From Betaproteobacteria bacterium (lineage in GTDB: Bacteria; Pseudomonadota; Gammaproteobacteria; Burkholderiales; Burkholderiaceae_C): 5,439 nt of DNA. The position numbers and the translations under genes are program-made. The stretch's first letter is position 1. Each line of letters opens with the position of its first letter. Location of the stretch: assembly GCA_009925955.1 (NCBI GenBank), contig RFPX01000095.1, positions 1 through 5,439 on the forward strand. The letters are read 5' to 3'. Below the pieces are notes generated by a model. The model was given only the letters and a program-made list of their open reading frames with translations, did not search any database and was not told where the DNA came from. This document shows, in pieces, positions 1 to 5,439 of the stretch.

Positions 1-1
1 A

Positions 2-1072
2 TCAGGCGGGCGCCGCCACGGCAAAAGGCCAGCGCGGCATCACCTCGAAGGCCCCCGCAGCCGCCGGCTGCTGGATGCCCGCCTGCAAGCGCATCGCCGC
101 GGCCATGGCAATCATGGCGCCGTTGTCGGTACACAGCGCCAACTCAGGATAGTGAACACGGGCCTGCATACGCGCACAGGCGGCATCGAGTTGGGCGCGC
201 AGCTCGTGGTTGGCCCCCACGCCACCGGCCACCACCAGGCGGCGCAGCCCGGTGCGCTTCAAAGCCGACAGGCTCTTGCGCACCAAAACTTCGACGATGG
301 CCGCTTGGGCCGAGGCCGCCACGTCGGCCCGTTGGGCTTCGCTCAGGCCAGGAGCACCCCCGTCCTGTGCGGCCTGCAGGAGGCGTTGCACCTGAGTGGC
401 CACCGAGGTCTTCAAACCCGCAAATGAAAAGTCCAGATCCCCGCTGTGCAGCAGCGGCCGTGGAAAAGCATACGCATCGGGCCGACCCTGCTGGGCCAGG
501 CGCGACAGCGCCGCACCGCCCGGGTAGTCCAGGCCGATCAGCTTCGCACACTTGTCAAAGGCCTCCCCGGCCGCGTCATCGATCGTTTCACCCAGCAAGG
601 CGTATTGCCCCACCCCCTGCACCTGCATCAGCTGGGTGTGCCCGCCGCTGACCAGCAAGGCCACAAAGGGGAATGCCGGTGGGTCGGCGGACAGAAAGGG
701 CGACAAGAGGTGGCCTTCTAGGTGGTGCACCGGCAGCACGGGTTTGCCCAAGGCCAAGGCCAGGGCCTGCGCAGCCCCGGCCCCCACGAGGAGCGCTCCC
801 GCCAGGCCAGGTCCGGCGGTGTAGGCCACCACGTCCAAGTCGGCCAGGGCACGGCCGCCCTCTTCCATCACCTGGCGCACCAAGGGCACCACCCGCCGAA
901 TGTGGTCACGGGAGGCCAACTCGGGCACCACCCCACCATACGCTTTGTGCATGTCGATCTGGGTGTGCAGCGCCTGCGCACGCAGCTGCGGCAGGCCCGG
1001 GCTGCCCGGATCGAACGCCACCAAGGCCACCCCGGTTTCGTCGCAGCTCGACTCCAGACCCAGAATCAACAT
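2..1072 (-). CDS. tsaD: tRNA N6-adenosine threonylcarbamoyltransferase TsaD
   Basis: Complete 356-residue protein with ATG start and TGA stop. TsaD transfers the threonylcarbamoyl group from threonylcarbamoyl-AMP to A37 of ANN-decoding tRNAs, acting in the cytoplasm with TsaB and TsaE. Visible family motifs in order: N-terminal ESSCDETGVA (7-16), the HLEGH metal motif with H117 and H121, VSGGHTQL (141-148), FDKCAKLIGLDYPGG (172-186), DFSFAGLKTS (214-223), VAGGVGAN (281-288) and CTDNGA near the C-terminus, whose D316 should be the third metal ligand. The start is supported because the family begins almost directly with the LGLESSCDET strand. Length is slightly above the roughly 337 residues of E. 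coli TsaD. The gene follows fdx by 25 bases on the same strand, so it is probably read from the isc transcript. Only a weak GGCGG stretch precedes the start. Its downstream side is cut by the window edge. The identity is near certain; co-transcription is inferred from spacing. Confidence 0.97.
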   Translation of the reverse strand: MLILGLESSCDETGVALVAFDPGSPGLPQLRAQALHTQIDMHKAYGGVVPELASRDHIRRVVPLVRQVMEEGGRALADLDVVAYTAGPGLAGALLVGAGAAQALALALGKPVLPVHHLEGHLLSPFLSADPPAFPFVALLVSGGHTQLMQVQGVGQYALLGETIDDAAGEAFDKCAKLIGLDYPGGAALSRLAQQGRPDAYAFPRPLLHSGDLDFSFAGLKTSVATQVQRLLQAAQDGGAPGLSEAQRADVAASAQAAIVEVLVRKSLSALKRTGLRRLVVAGGVGANHELRAQLDAACARMQARVHYPELALCTDNGAMIAMAAAMRLQAGIQQPAAAGAFEVMPRWPFAVAAPA

Positions 1073-1097
1073 GTAGCCGCCCGCCTGGGTGTCCCGC

Positions 1098-1436
1098 TCA
1101 ATGGTTTTCGCGGGCGTGGTTGATGGTGTACTTCGGAATCTCGATGGTCACGTCTTCGTCGGCCAGCAGGGCCTGACAGCTCAGGCGCGAAGTGGACTCC
1201 AGGCCCCAGGCCTTGTCCAGGAGGTCCTCTTCGATCTCATCGATCTCGCCCAAGGACGAAAAACCGCTGCGCACCACCACGTGGCAGGTGGTGCAGGCCG
1301 CGCTCATCTCACAGGCGTGCTCAATCTCGATGCCATGGTCGAGCAGCGCCTCGCAGATCGAGGTTCCGGCCGGTGCGGTGATGGTCTCACCGTGCGGGCA
1401 GTAGTGGGCGTTGGGCAGGATCTTGATGGTGGGCAT
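1098..1436 (-). CDS. fdx: ISC-type [2Fe-2S] ferredoxin
   Basis: Complete 112-residue protein with ATG start and TGA stop. It is the adrenodoxin-like ferredoxin of the ISC system, which supplies electrons for cluster assembly on IscU. The four cluster ligands are C42, C48, C51 and C87 (spacing CX5CX2CX35C), at the same positions as in E. coli Fdx as I recall it. The family signatures IEIEHACE (37-43), ACTTCHV (47-53), LDKAWGLE (73-80), SRLSCQA (83-89) and the C-terminal PKYTINHARE are all visible. Two further cysteines, C13 and C28, are not expected ligands. The non-ligand cysteines at 46 and 53 of the E. coli protein are Ala and Val here. The gene lies 42 bases after hscA, in the same frame, and 25 bases before tsaD. 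No strong Shine-Dalgarno sequence precedes the ATG. Confidence 0.98.
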   Translation of the reverse strand: MPTIKILPNAHYCPHGETITAPAGTSICEALLDHGIEIEHACEMSAACTTCHVVVRSGFSSLGEIDEIEEDLLDKAWGLESTSRLSCQALLADEDVTIEIPKYTINHARENH

Positions 1437-1478
1437 GGATGTGGGTCCCGTGTTGGCAGCCGGGCGTGGTGTCTGGAC

Positions 1479-3389
1479 CTAGAGCGAGTCCACCGATCGG
1501 CCCGACAAGGCCTGCGCGATGCTGCGGTTCATGCGCATCGCGGCAAAGGCTTCGGTTCCATGAGCCAGGTTCTCCACCGCGGCATTGATGGCCGTGTGGT
1601 CCTCGCCCGCGGCGGTGTTCTGCAAGGCCAGCAGCAGGGATTCGATGTCCTCGCGTTCGGGCGCCGTGAGCAGCTCGCCATCGGCCCGCAGCGCCGCCAA
1701 GGTGGCCAGGCGCATGCGCTCGGCTTCCACCCGCGCTTCGGCCAAGGCCCGTGCGCCCATGTCGGCATCGGCGTGGGAAAACCCTTCGCTGAGCATGCGG
1801 GCGATCTCATCGTCGGCCAGTCCGTAGCTGGGCTTGACCGCCACAGCGGCTTGCACGCCGGACACCAGCTCGCGTGCACTGACCTGCAGCAGGCCATCGG
1901 CATCCACCTCAAAGGTCACCCGGATGCGCGCGGCCCCGGCGGCCATGGGCGGAATGCCACGCAGCTCGAACCGGGCCAAGGATCGGCAATCGCTGACCAG
2001 TTCGCGCTCACCTTGCACCACATGGATGGCCATGGCGGTCTGCCCATCCTTGAAGGTGGTGAAGTCCTGCGCCTTGGCCGTGGGGATGGAGCTGTTTCGT
2101 TCGATCACGCGCTCAACCAAGCCCCCCATGGTCTCCAGGCCCAAGGACAGGGGAATCACATCGAGCAGCAAGATCTCGCCATCGGCGGCGTTGCCGGCCA
2201 ATTGGTTGGCCTGAATGGCCGCACCCAGGGCCACCACTTCATCGGGGTTCAGGTTGATCAGCGGCTCGCGCCCGAAGAGTTCACCCACGGCCGTGCGCAC
2301 AGCAGGCATGCGCGTAGAACCGCCCACCATCACCACGCCCAAGACCTCGTCACGCCCCACACCCGCGTCGCGCAGCACACGGCGCACCGCCTGCAGGGTC
2401 TTGTCGATCAAGGGCTTGCACAGCTCCTGCAGCTGGGCCCGGCTGACCTGCACGCGCAGTTCACCACCATCGAGTCGGGCGCACAGCTCGGTCTGCGCAT
2501 GGTCGGTCAAGGCCTCCTTGGCCGCACGCGCAGCCACCAGGATGGCGCGCTTGTCGTGGGCAGACCCGGTAAACACCTCGGCCGCAGGGGATGCAGCGCC
2601 CTCGGGCCTGTGTGCCTGGCCTGCACCATGGCGCGCTTGTGCCAGCGCCCATTGGGCCAGCGCGTGGTCAAAGTCGTCCCCACCCAAGGCCGCGTCGCCG
2701 CCGGTGGCCACCACTTCGAACACCCCCCGCGCCAGCCTCAACAGAGAAACGTCGAAGGTGCCGCCGCCCAAGTCGTAGACCGCATACAGCCCCTCGCTGC
2801 CGTTGTCCAAGCCATAGGCCACCGCGGCGGCCGTCGGCTCGTTGATCAGGCGCAGCACGGGGATGCCGGCCAGCTGGGCCGCGTCTTTGGTGGCCTGGCG
2901 CTGTGCGTCGTCGAAGTAGGCCGGCACCGTGATCACGGCGCCGTAGAGCTCATCGGCAAAGGTGTCTTCGGCACGGTAACGCAGTGTGGCCAGAATCTCG
3001 GCGCTGACCTCCACCGGGGTCTTCACCCCTTCACGGGTCTGGAACGCAACCATGCCCGGACGGTCCACGAAGGCATACGGCAGGCGCCCCGCCCCTTGCA
3101 CATCGGCCAGGGTTCGGCCCATGAAGCGCTTGACCGATACCAGCGTGTTTTCGGGGTCCTCGGCTTGCGCGGCCAAGGCAGCCGCGCCAATCGCACGACG
3201 CCCCTGGCCCTGGTAGCGCACCGCAGACGGCAGGATGACCTGGCCTTGGTCGTCGGGCAGGCACTCGGCCACGCCGTGTCGCACGGCGGCCACCAGGGAG
3301 TGCGTGGTGCCCAAGTCGATGCCCACAGCAATGCGCCGTTGGTGCGGATCCGGCGCTTGGCCGGGTTCAGAAATCTGCAGCAGTGCCAT
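1479..3389 (-). CDS. hscA: Fe-S assembly Hsp70 chaperone HscA
   Basis: Complete 636-residue Hsp70-family protein with ATG start and TAG stop. HscA uses ATP to act on IscU and drive cluster transfer, with HscB as its J-protein partner. The N-terminus MALLQISEPG is characteristic of HscA and fixes the start. The nucleotide-binding domain (about 19-400) shows GIDLGTTHS (23-31), VKRFMGR with K87 at the position of the DnaK catalytic lysine K70, VPAYFDDAQRQATKDA (155-170), INEPTAAA (182-189), YDLGGGTFD (205-213) and VMVGGSTRMP (353-362). The linker is ILLLD (406-410). The beta substrate domain follows with IPLSLGLETMGGLVE and FTTFKDGQTAM, then a helical lid from about 526. The C-terminus ends SVDSL and lacks the EEVD tail, as expected for HscA. 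It is about 20 residues longer than E. coli HscA, mostly from an insertion near 251-276. The gene sits 47 bases after hscB, with a possible hairpin in that gap, and has no clear Shine-Dalgarno site. Confidence 0.98.
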   Translation of the reverse strand: MALLQISEPGQAPDPHQRRIAVGIDLGTTHSLVAAVRHGVAECLPDDQGQVILPSAVRYQGQGRRAIGAAALAAQAEDPENTLVSVKRFMGRTLADVQGAGRLPYAFVDRPGMVAFQTREGVKTPVEVSAEILATLRYRAEDTFADELYGAVITVPAYFDDAQRQATKDAAQLAGIPVLRLINEPTAAAVAYGLDNGSEGLYAVYDLGGGTFDVSLLRLARGVFEVVATGGDAALGGDDFDHALAQWALAQARHGAGQAHRPEGAASPAAEVFTGSAHDKRAILVAARAAKEALTDHAQTELCARLDGGELRVQVSRAQLQELCKPLIDKTLQAVRRVLRDAGVGRDEVLGVVMVGGSTRMPAVRTAVGELFGREPLINLNPDEVVALGAAIQANQLAGNAADGEILLLDVIPLSLGLETMGGLVERVIERNSSIPTAKAQDFTTFKDGQTAMAIHVVQGERELVSDCRSLARFELRGIPPMAAGAARIRVTFEVDADGLLQVSARELVSGVQAAVAVKPSYGLADDEIARMLSEGFSHADADMGARALAEARVEAERMRLATLAALRADGELLTAPEREDIESLLLALQNTAAGEDHTAINAAVENLAHGTEAFAAMRMNRSIAQALSGRSVDSL

Positions 3390-3397
3390 GAATCAAA

Positions 3398-3424
3398 GGG
3401 CCCCAGGCGCTGTGGCCAGGGCCC
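3398..3424 (-). promoter_or_regulatory. Possible hairpin in the hscB-hscA gap
   Basis: Two copies of GGGCCC, at 3398-3403 and 3419-3424, can pair as a 6-base stem. A further 3-base GGC/GCC pairing (3406-3408 with 3415-3417) fits inside, leaving a 6-base loop. In the minus-strand transcript the hairpin ends 8 bases before the hscA ATG and is followed by TTTGATTC. It therefore covers the place where a Shine-Dalgarno sequence would normally lie. It could modulate hscA translation or slow transcription, but the run of T is too short for a good intrinsic terminator. In G+C-rich DNA such a structure may be chance. No folding calculation was done. Confidence 0.35.
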
Positions 3425-3436
3425 GGGGTCCTGTTG

Positions 3437-3982
3437 TCAAGCCTGGTCGAGCATGTCAGCCCGCCGGGCGATGTCCTGAAGAAAGCGCTGCACGAACATC
3501 AGGGCCCGAACCTGCTGCGCCGCAGCGTGCAGATCGGGCGTGGAGCCGGCCTGGCCGTCGATCAAGACCGCCAAACGCGCTTGCATGGACCTGGATTCTG
3601 CCCTTACCCGAGTTTCCAACTCGGACACCGCCTCAACCGTCCCTGCTTCCTCCAGGGCCTCGCGCCACTGCAGCTGCTGCAGGAGGAAGTTGCCGGGCAT
3701 GGACGTGTTGCGTTCGGCCTCGATGGGCACGCCGGCCAGTTCGCACAGATAAGCGCCACGGGCGATCGGGTCGCGCAGGCGCCGGTACGCTTCGTTGACC
3801 CGCACCGACCATTGCATCGCCACCCGCTGCGCCGCAGCGCCCTCGGCCGCAAACTTGTCAGGGTGCACACGCGCCTGAAGGCCGCGCCAACGGCCGTCCA
3901 ACTCCGCCACATCCACCGCAAACGCCCGCGGCAATCCGAACAAGGCGAAGTCGTCCGCCGTCAGGCTCAGCGGCGCGGTCAC
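3437..3982 (-). CDS. hscB: Fe-S assembly J-domain co-chaperone HscB
   Basis: Complete 181-residue protein. HscB delivers IscU to HscA and stimulates the HscA ATPase. The N-terminal J-domain (about 10-80) contains DFALFGLPRAF (11-21), the essential HPD triad at H40-P41-D42 followed by KF, and VNEAYRRLRDP (62-72). The C-terminal three-helix domain (about 92-181) has FLLQQLQWREALEE; L100, L101 and L104 match the E. coli residues (L92, M93, L96) known to contact IscU, and F163 matches F153. The start is GTG at 3980-3982. The iscA stop codon is in the same frame only five sense codons upstream, so the start cannot lie further out, and starting later would cut into the J-domain. No Shine-Dalgarno sequence is visible; the leader is U-rich. 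With a 15-base gap from iscA, translation by coupling is likely but inferred. Length is near the 171 residues of E. coli HscB, and no N-terminal zinc-binding cysteines are present. Confidence 0.97.
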   Translation of the reverse strand: MTAPLSLTADDFALFGLPRAFAVDVAELDGRWRGLQARVHPDKFAAEGAAAQRVAMQWSVRVNEAYRRLRDPIARGAYLCELAGVPIEAERNTSMPGNFLLQQLQWREALEEAGTVEAVSELETRVRAESRSMQARLAVLIDGQAGSTPDLHAAAQQVRALMFVQRFLQDIARRADMLDQA

Positions 3983-3997
3983 AAGAGAAAAACGGGC

Positions 3998-4321
3998 TTA
4001 GACCCGGAAGGACTCGCCGCAGCCGCAGCGGTCTTTCTCGCGGGGGTTGTGGAACTTGAAGCCCTCGTTGAGGCCTTCGCGCACGAAGTCGAGTTCGGTG
4101 CCGTCGATGTAGGGCAGGCTTTTGGGGTCCACCAGCACCTTGACGCCGTGGTCTTCGAAGATGTGGTCTTCGGGGGCCACGTCGTCGGCGTACTCGAGCT
4201 TGTAGGCCAGGCCCGAGCAGCCGGTGGTCTTCACGCCCAGGCGCACGCCCACGCCTTTGCCTCGCTTGGCGATGTAGCGGTTGACGTGCCGCGCGGCGGC
4301 TTCGGTCAGGGTGACAGCCAT
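3998..4321 (-). CDS. iscA: A-type Fe-S carrier protein IscA
   Basis: Complete 107-residue protein, the same length as E. coli IscA, with ATG start and TAA stop. A-type carriers bind iron or Fe-S clusters and help pass clusters to target proteins. The three conserved cysteines are C35, in the TTGCSGLAY motif (32-40), and C99 and C101, in the C-terminal CGCGESF motif; these are the numbers of the E. coli ligands. Other family features are RGKGVGVRLGVK (20-31), the IFEDHGVKVLVD stretch (54-65), a YIDGTELDFV segment (71-80) and NEGFKFHNP (85-93). Position between iscU and hscB, with 13- and 15-base gaps, identifies it as IscA rather than the related ErpA or SufA. Identity as an A-type protein is certain, and the IscA assignment is nearly so. 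Confidence 0.97.
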   Translation of the reverse strand: MAVTLTEAAARHVNRYIAKRGKGVGVRLGVKTTGCSGLAYKLEYADDVAPEDHIFEDHGVKVLVDPKSLPYIDGTELDFVREGLNEGFKFHNPREKDRCGCGESFRV

Positions 4322-4334
4322 GGTCTCAGGCCGC

Positions 4335-4730
4335 TCAGTGCGAGCCGCCCTGCGTCTTGGACTTGTAGTCTTCCACGGCCGCCTTGATGGCGTCTTCGGC
4401 CAGGATCGAGCAGTGGATCTTCACCGGTGGCAGGGCCAGCTCCTCGGCGATGTGCGTGTTCTTGATCAACAGGGCCTCGTCCAACGACTTGCCCTTGACC
4501 CATTCGGTGACCAGAGAGCTCGAGGCAATGGCCGAGCCGCAGCCGTAGGTCTTGAACTTGGCATCCTCGATCAGGCCCGTGGCCGGGTTCACCTTGATCT
4601 GAAGCTTCATCACGTCACCGCAGGCGGGAGCGCCGACCATGCCGGTGCCCACGGTCTCGTCACCCTTCTCGAAGGACCCCACGTTTCGCGGGTTCTCGTA
4701 ATGGTCGACGACCTTTTCGCTGTATGCCAT
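4335..4730 (-). CDS. iscU: Fe-S cluster assembly scaffold IscU
   Basis: Complete 131-residue protein with ATG start and TGA stop. IscU is the scaffold on which [2Fe-2S] and [4Fe-4S] clusters are built from IscS sulfur and iron. The conserved ligand set is present: C37 and D39 in GAPACGDVM (33-41), C64 in TYGCGSAIASSS (61-72), and H106 and C107 in KIHCSILAEDAI (104-115). The HscA recognition motif LPPVK is intact at residues 100-104 (bases 4419-4433). The N-terminus MAYSEKVVDHYENPRNVG is typical of the family. Numbering after residue 50 is one higher than in E. coli because of a single extra residue in the VNPATGLIED loop. The C-terminus carries a short polar tail (SKTQGGSH). The gene follows iscS by 48 bases and has a good ribosome binding site, in keeping with the large amounts of scaffold usually needed. 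Confidence 0.99.
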   Translation of the reverse strand: MAYSEKVVDHYENPRNVGSFEKGDETVGTGMVGAPACGDVMKLQIKVNPATGLIEDAKFKTYGCGSAIASSSLVTEWVKGKSLDEALLIKNTHIAEELALPPVKIHCSILAEDAIKAAVEDYKSKTQGGSH

Positions 4731-4737
4731 GGTGCTG

Positions 4738-4743
4738 TCCTCG
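4738..4743 (-). promoter_or_regulatory. Ribosome binding site of iscU
   Basis: On the minus strand CGAGGA lies here, with GAGGA ending 7 bases before the iscU ATG. This is a good match to the anti-Shine-Dalgarno sequence at ideal spacing and supports the chosen start. It is the only clear Shine-Dalgarno site in front of any gene in the window. Confidence 0.75.
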
Positions 4744-4778
4744 GATCGTGTTCGAATTCTTGACTGCTGAAAGAACGC

Positions 4779-5439
4779 TCAGTGCGCAGCCCACTGGATG
4801 GTGGACAGGTCCACGCCATCCTTGTACATCTCCCACAGGGGAGAGAGCTCGCGCAGTTTGCCCACGCGGTCGCGCAGCAGGTTCACCGCCTCGTCGATTT
4901 CCTGTTCGGTGGTGAAGCGGCCGATGGTGATGCGCAGGCTGGAGTGCGCCAGTTCGTCGCTGCGGCCCAGTGCACGCAGCACATAGCTGGGTTCGAGCGA
5001 GGCAGAAGTGCAGGCCGACCCAGAACTGACCGCGATGCCCTTGACGCCCATGATGAGCGACTCGCCCTCCACGAAGTTGAAGGACACGTTCAGGTTGTGC
5101 GGCACCCGGCGCTCCAGGTCGCCGTTGATGAACACCTGCTCCATGCCCTTCAGGCCGGCCAGCAGACGCTGCTGCAGCATGCGAATGCGCTCATTTTCGG
5201 CCGCCATTTCTTCGCGTGCGATGCGAAAGGCCGCACCCATGCCCACACATTGGTGGGTGGGCAGCGTACCCGAGCGCATGCCCCGCTCATGGCCGCCGCC
5301 GTGCATCTGGGCTTCCAGGCGAACCCGGGGCTTGCGGCGAACGTACAGCGCGCCGATTCCCTTGGGGCCGTAGGTCTTGTGGGACGCCAGGCTCATCAGG
5401 TCGATGGGCAGTTCGGCCATGTTGATGGCCACCTTGCCC
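4779..5439 (-). CDS. iscS: Cysteine desulfurase IscS (C-terminal half, cut by window edge)
   Basis: Partial gene: about 219 residues up to a TGA stop at 4779-4781. The reading frame is open to the right edge, and the GTG near 5432 is an internal valine codon, not a start. IscS is the PLP-dependent desulfurase that converts cysteine to alanine and a protein persulfide, feeding IscU and tRNA thiolation enzymes. The visible part includes the PLP Schiff-base lysine in ASHKTYGPKG (lysine codon 5376-5378), the IGALYVRRKPRVRLEAQ segment, the GGGHERGMRSGTLPTH motif, and the catalytic loop SSGSACTSASLEPSY with the sulfur-carrying cysteine. The distance from lysine to cysteine (122 residues) and from there to the C-terminus equals that of E. 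coli IscS (K206, C328, 404 residues). The C-terminal SPLWEMYKDGVDL, part of the IscU-docking region, is intact. Any upstream iscR and the promoter are not in view. Confidence 0.98.
   Translation of the reverse strand, partial: GKVAINMAELPIDLMSLASHKTYGPKGIGALYVRRKPRVRLEAQMHGGGHERGMRSGTLPTHQCVGMGAAFRIAREEMAAENERIRMLQQRLLAGLKGMEQVFINGDLERRVPHNLNVSFNFVEGESLIMGVKGIAVSSGSACTSASLEPSYVLRALGRSDELAHSSLRITIGRFTTEQEIDEAVNLLRDRVGKLRELSPLWEMYKDGVDLSTIQWAAH

Noticed and set aside
1474..1492. TGGAC/GTCCA inverted repeat around the hscA stop codon, considered as a terminator
   Set aside because: The stem is only 5 bases with a 9-base loop and no T-run follows on the transcript. fdx begins 42 bases on, so termination here is unlikely.
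1089..3479. A 796-codon open frame on the plus strand, antisense to fdx and hscA
   Set aside because: Its codon boundaries coincide with those of hscA and fdx on the other strand, which share one frame. In that register an antisense stop needs a TTA, CTA or TCA sense codon, and these are rare in high-G+C genes. The translation is rich in His, Gln and Gly with no recognisable domain, as expected of a shadow frame.
3434..4387. A 317-codon plus-strand open frame covering hscB and iscA
   Set aside because: It lies opposite two certain genes, hscB and iscA, and has no family motif. hscB and iscA share one frame, which explains its length in the same way as the longer antisense frame.
5376..5384. 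Ala-Ser before His-Lys at the IscS PLP site, where E. coli has Ser-Gly
   Set aside because: The His and Schiff-base Lys are kept and all flanking motifs are intact. This looks like ordinary family variation rather than a change in activity.
5430..5432. GTG considered as the start of a short desulfurase gene
   Set aside because: The frame stays open to the window edge, and upstream residues (Gly-Lys) continue the normal IscS sequence. A start here would remove the PLP domain's first half, so this is simply a truncated view of a full iscS.

Overview
The window is high in G+C and densely coded, with every gene on the minus strand. It holds seven protein genes, six of them complete. In transcription order (right to left) these are the C-terminal half of iscS, then iscU, iscA, hscB, hscA, fdx and tsaD. 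Gene order, protein lengths and key residues match the proteobacterial ISC iron-sulfur cluster operon closely. Strong G/C preference at third codon positions and the character of the proteins suggest a betaproteobacterium of the order Burkholderiales, perhaps Comamonadaceae-like. The order-level guess is fairly safe; the family is inference.

Layout: the IscS fragment (4779-5439) runs off the right edge, so its N-terminal half, any iscR regulator and the operon promoter lie outside. After a 48-base gap comes the scaffold gene iscU (4335-4730), which has the only clear Shine-Dalgarno site seen. Then follow iscA (3998-4321, 13-base gap), hscB (3437-3982, 15-base gap, GTG start), hscA (1479-3389, 47-base gap with a possible hairpin), fdx (1098-1436, 42-base gap) and tsaD (2-1072, 25-base gap). 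tsaD ends one base from the left edge. No gap is larger than 48 bases, and no RNA gene, mobile element, CRISPR array or convincing terminator was found.

How the genes work together: IscS takes sulfur from cysteine and passes it to IscU, where clusters are built with electrons from the Fdx ferredoxin. HscB (J-protein) and HscA (Hsp70) bind loaded IscU, HscA through the LPPVK motif, and drive cluster release. IscA is an A-type carrier that helps deliver clusters. TsaD belongs to a different pathway, tRNA t6A37 synthesis, but is close enough to fdx to be co-transcribed.

This is essentially a conserved housekeeping locus and I see no new system. The points most worth a second look are tsaD directly behind fdx with no iscX between them, a roughly 17-residue insertion in the HscA nucleotide-binding domain, a hairpin just before hscA, and hscB starting at GTG without a ribosome binding site.
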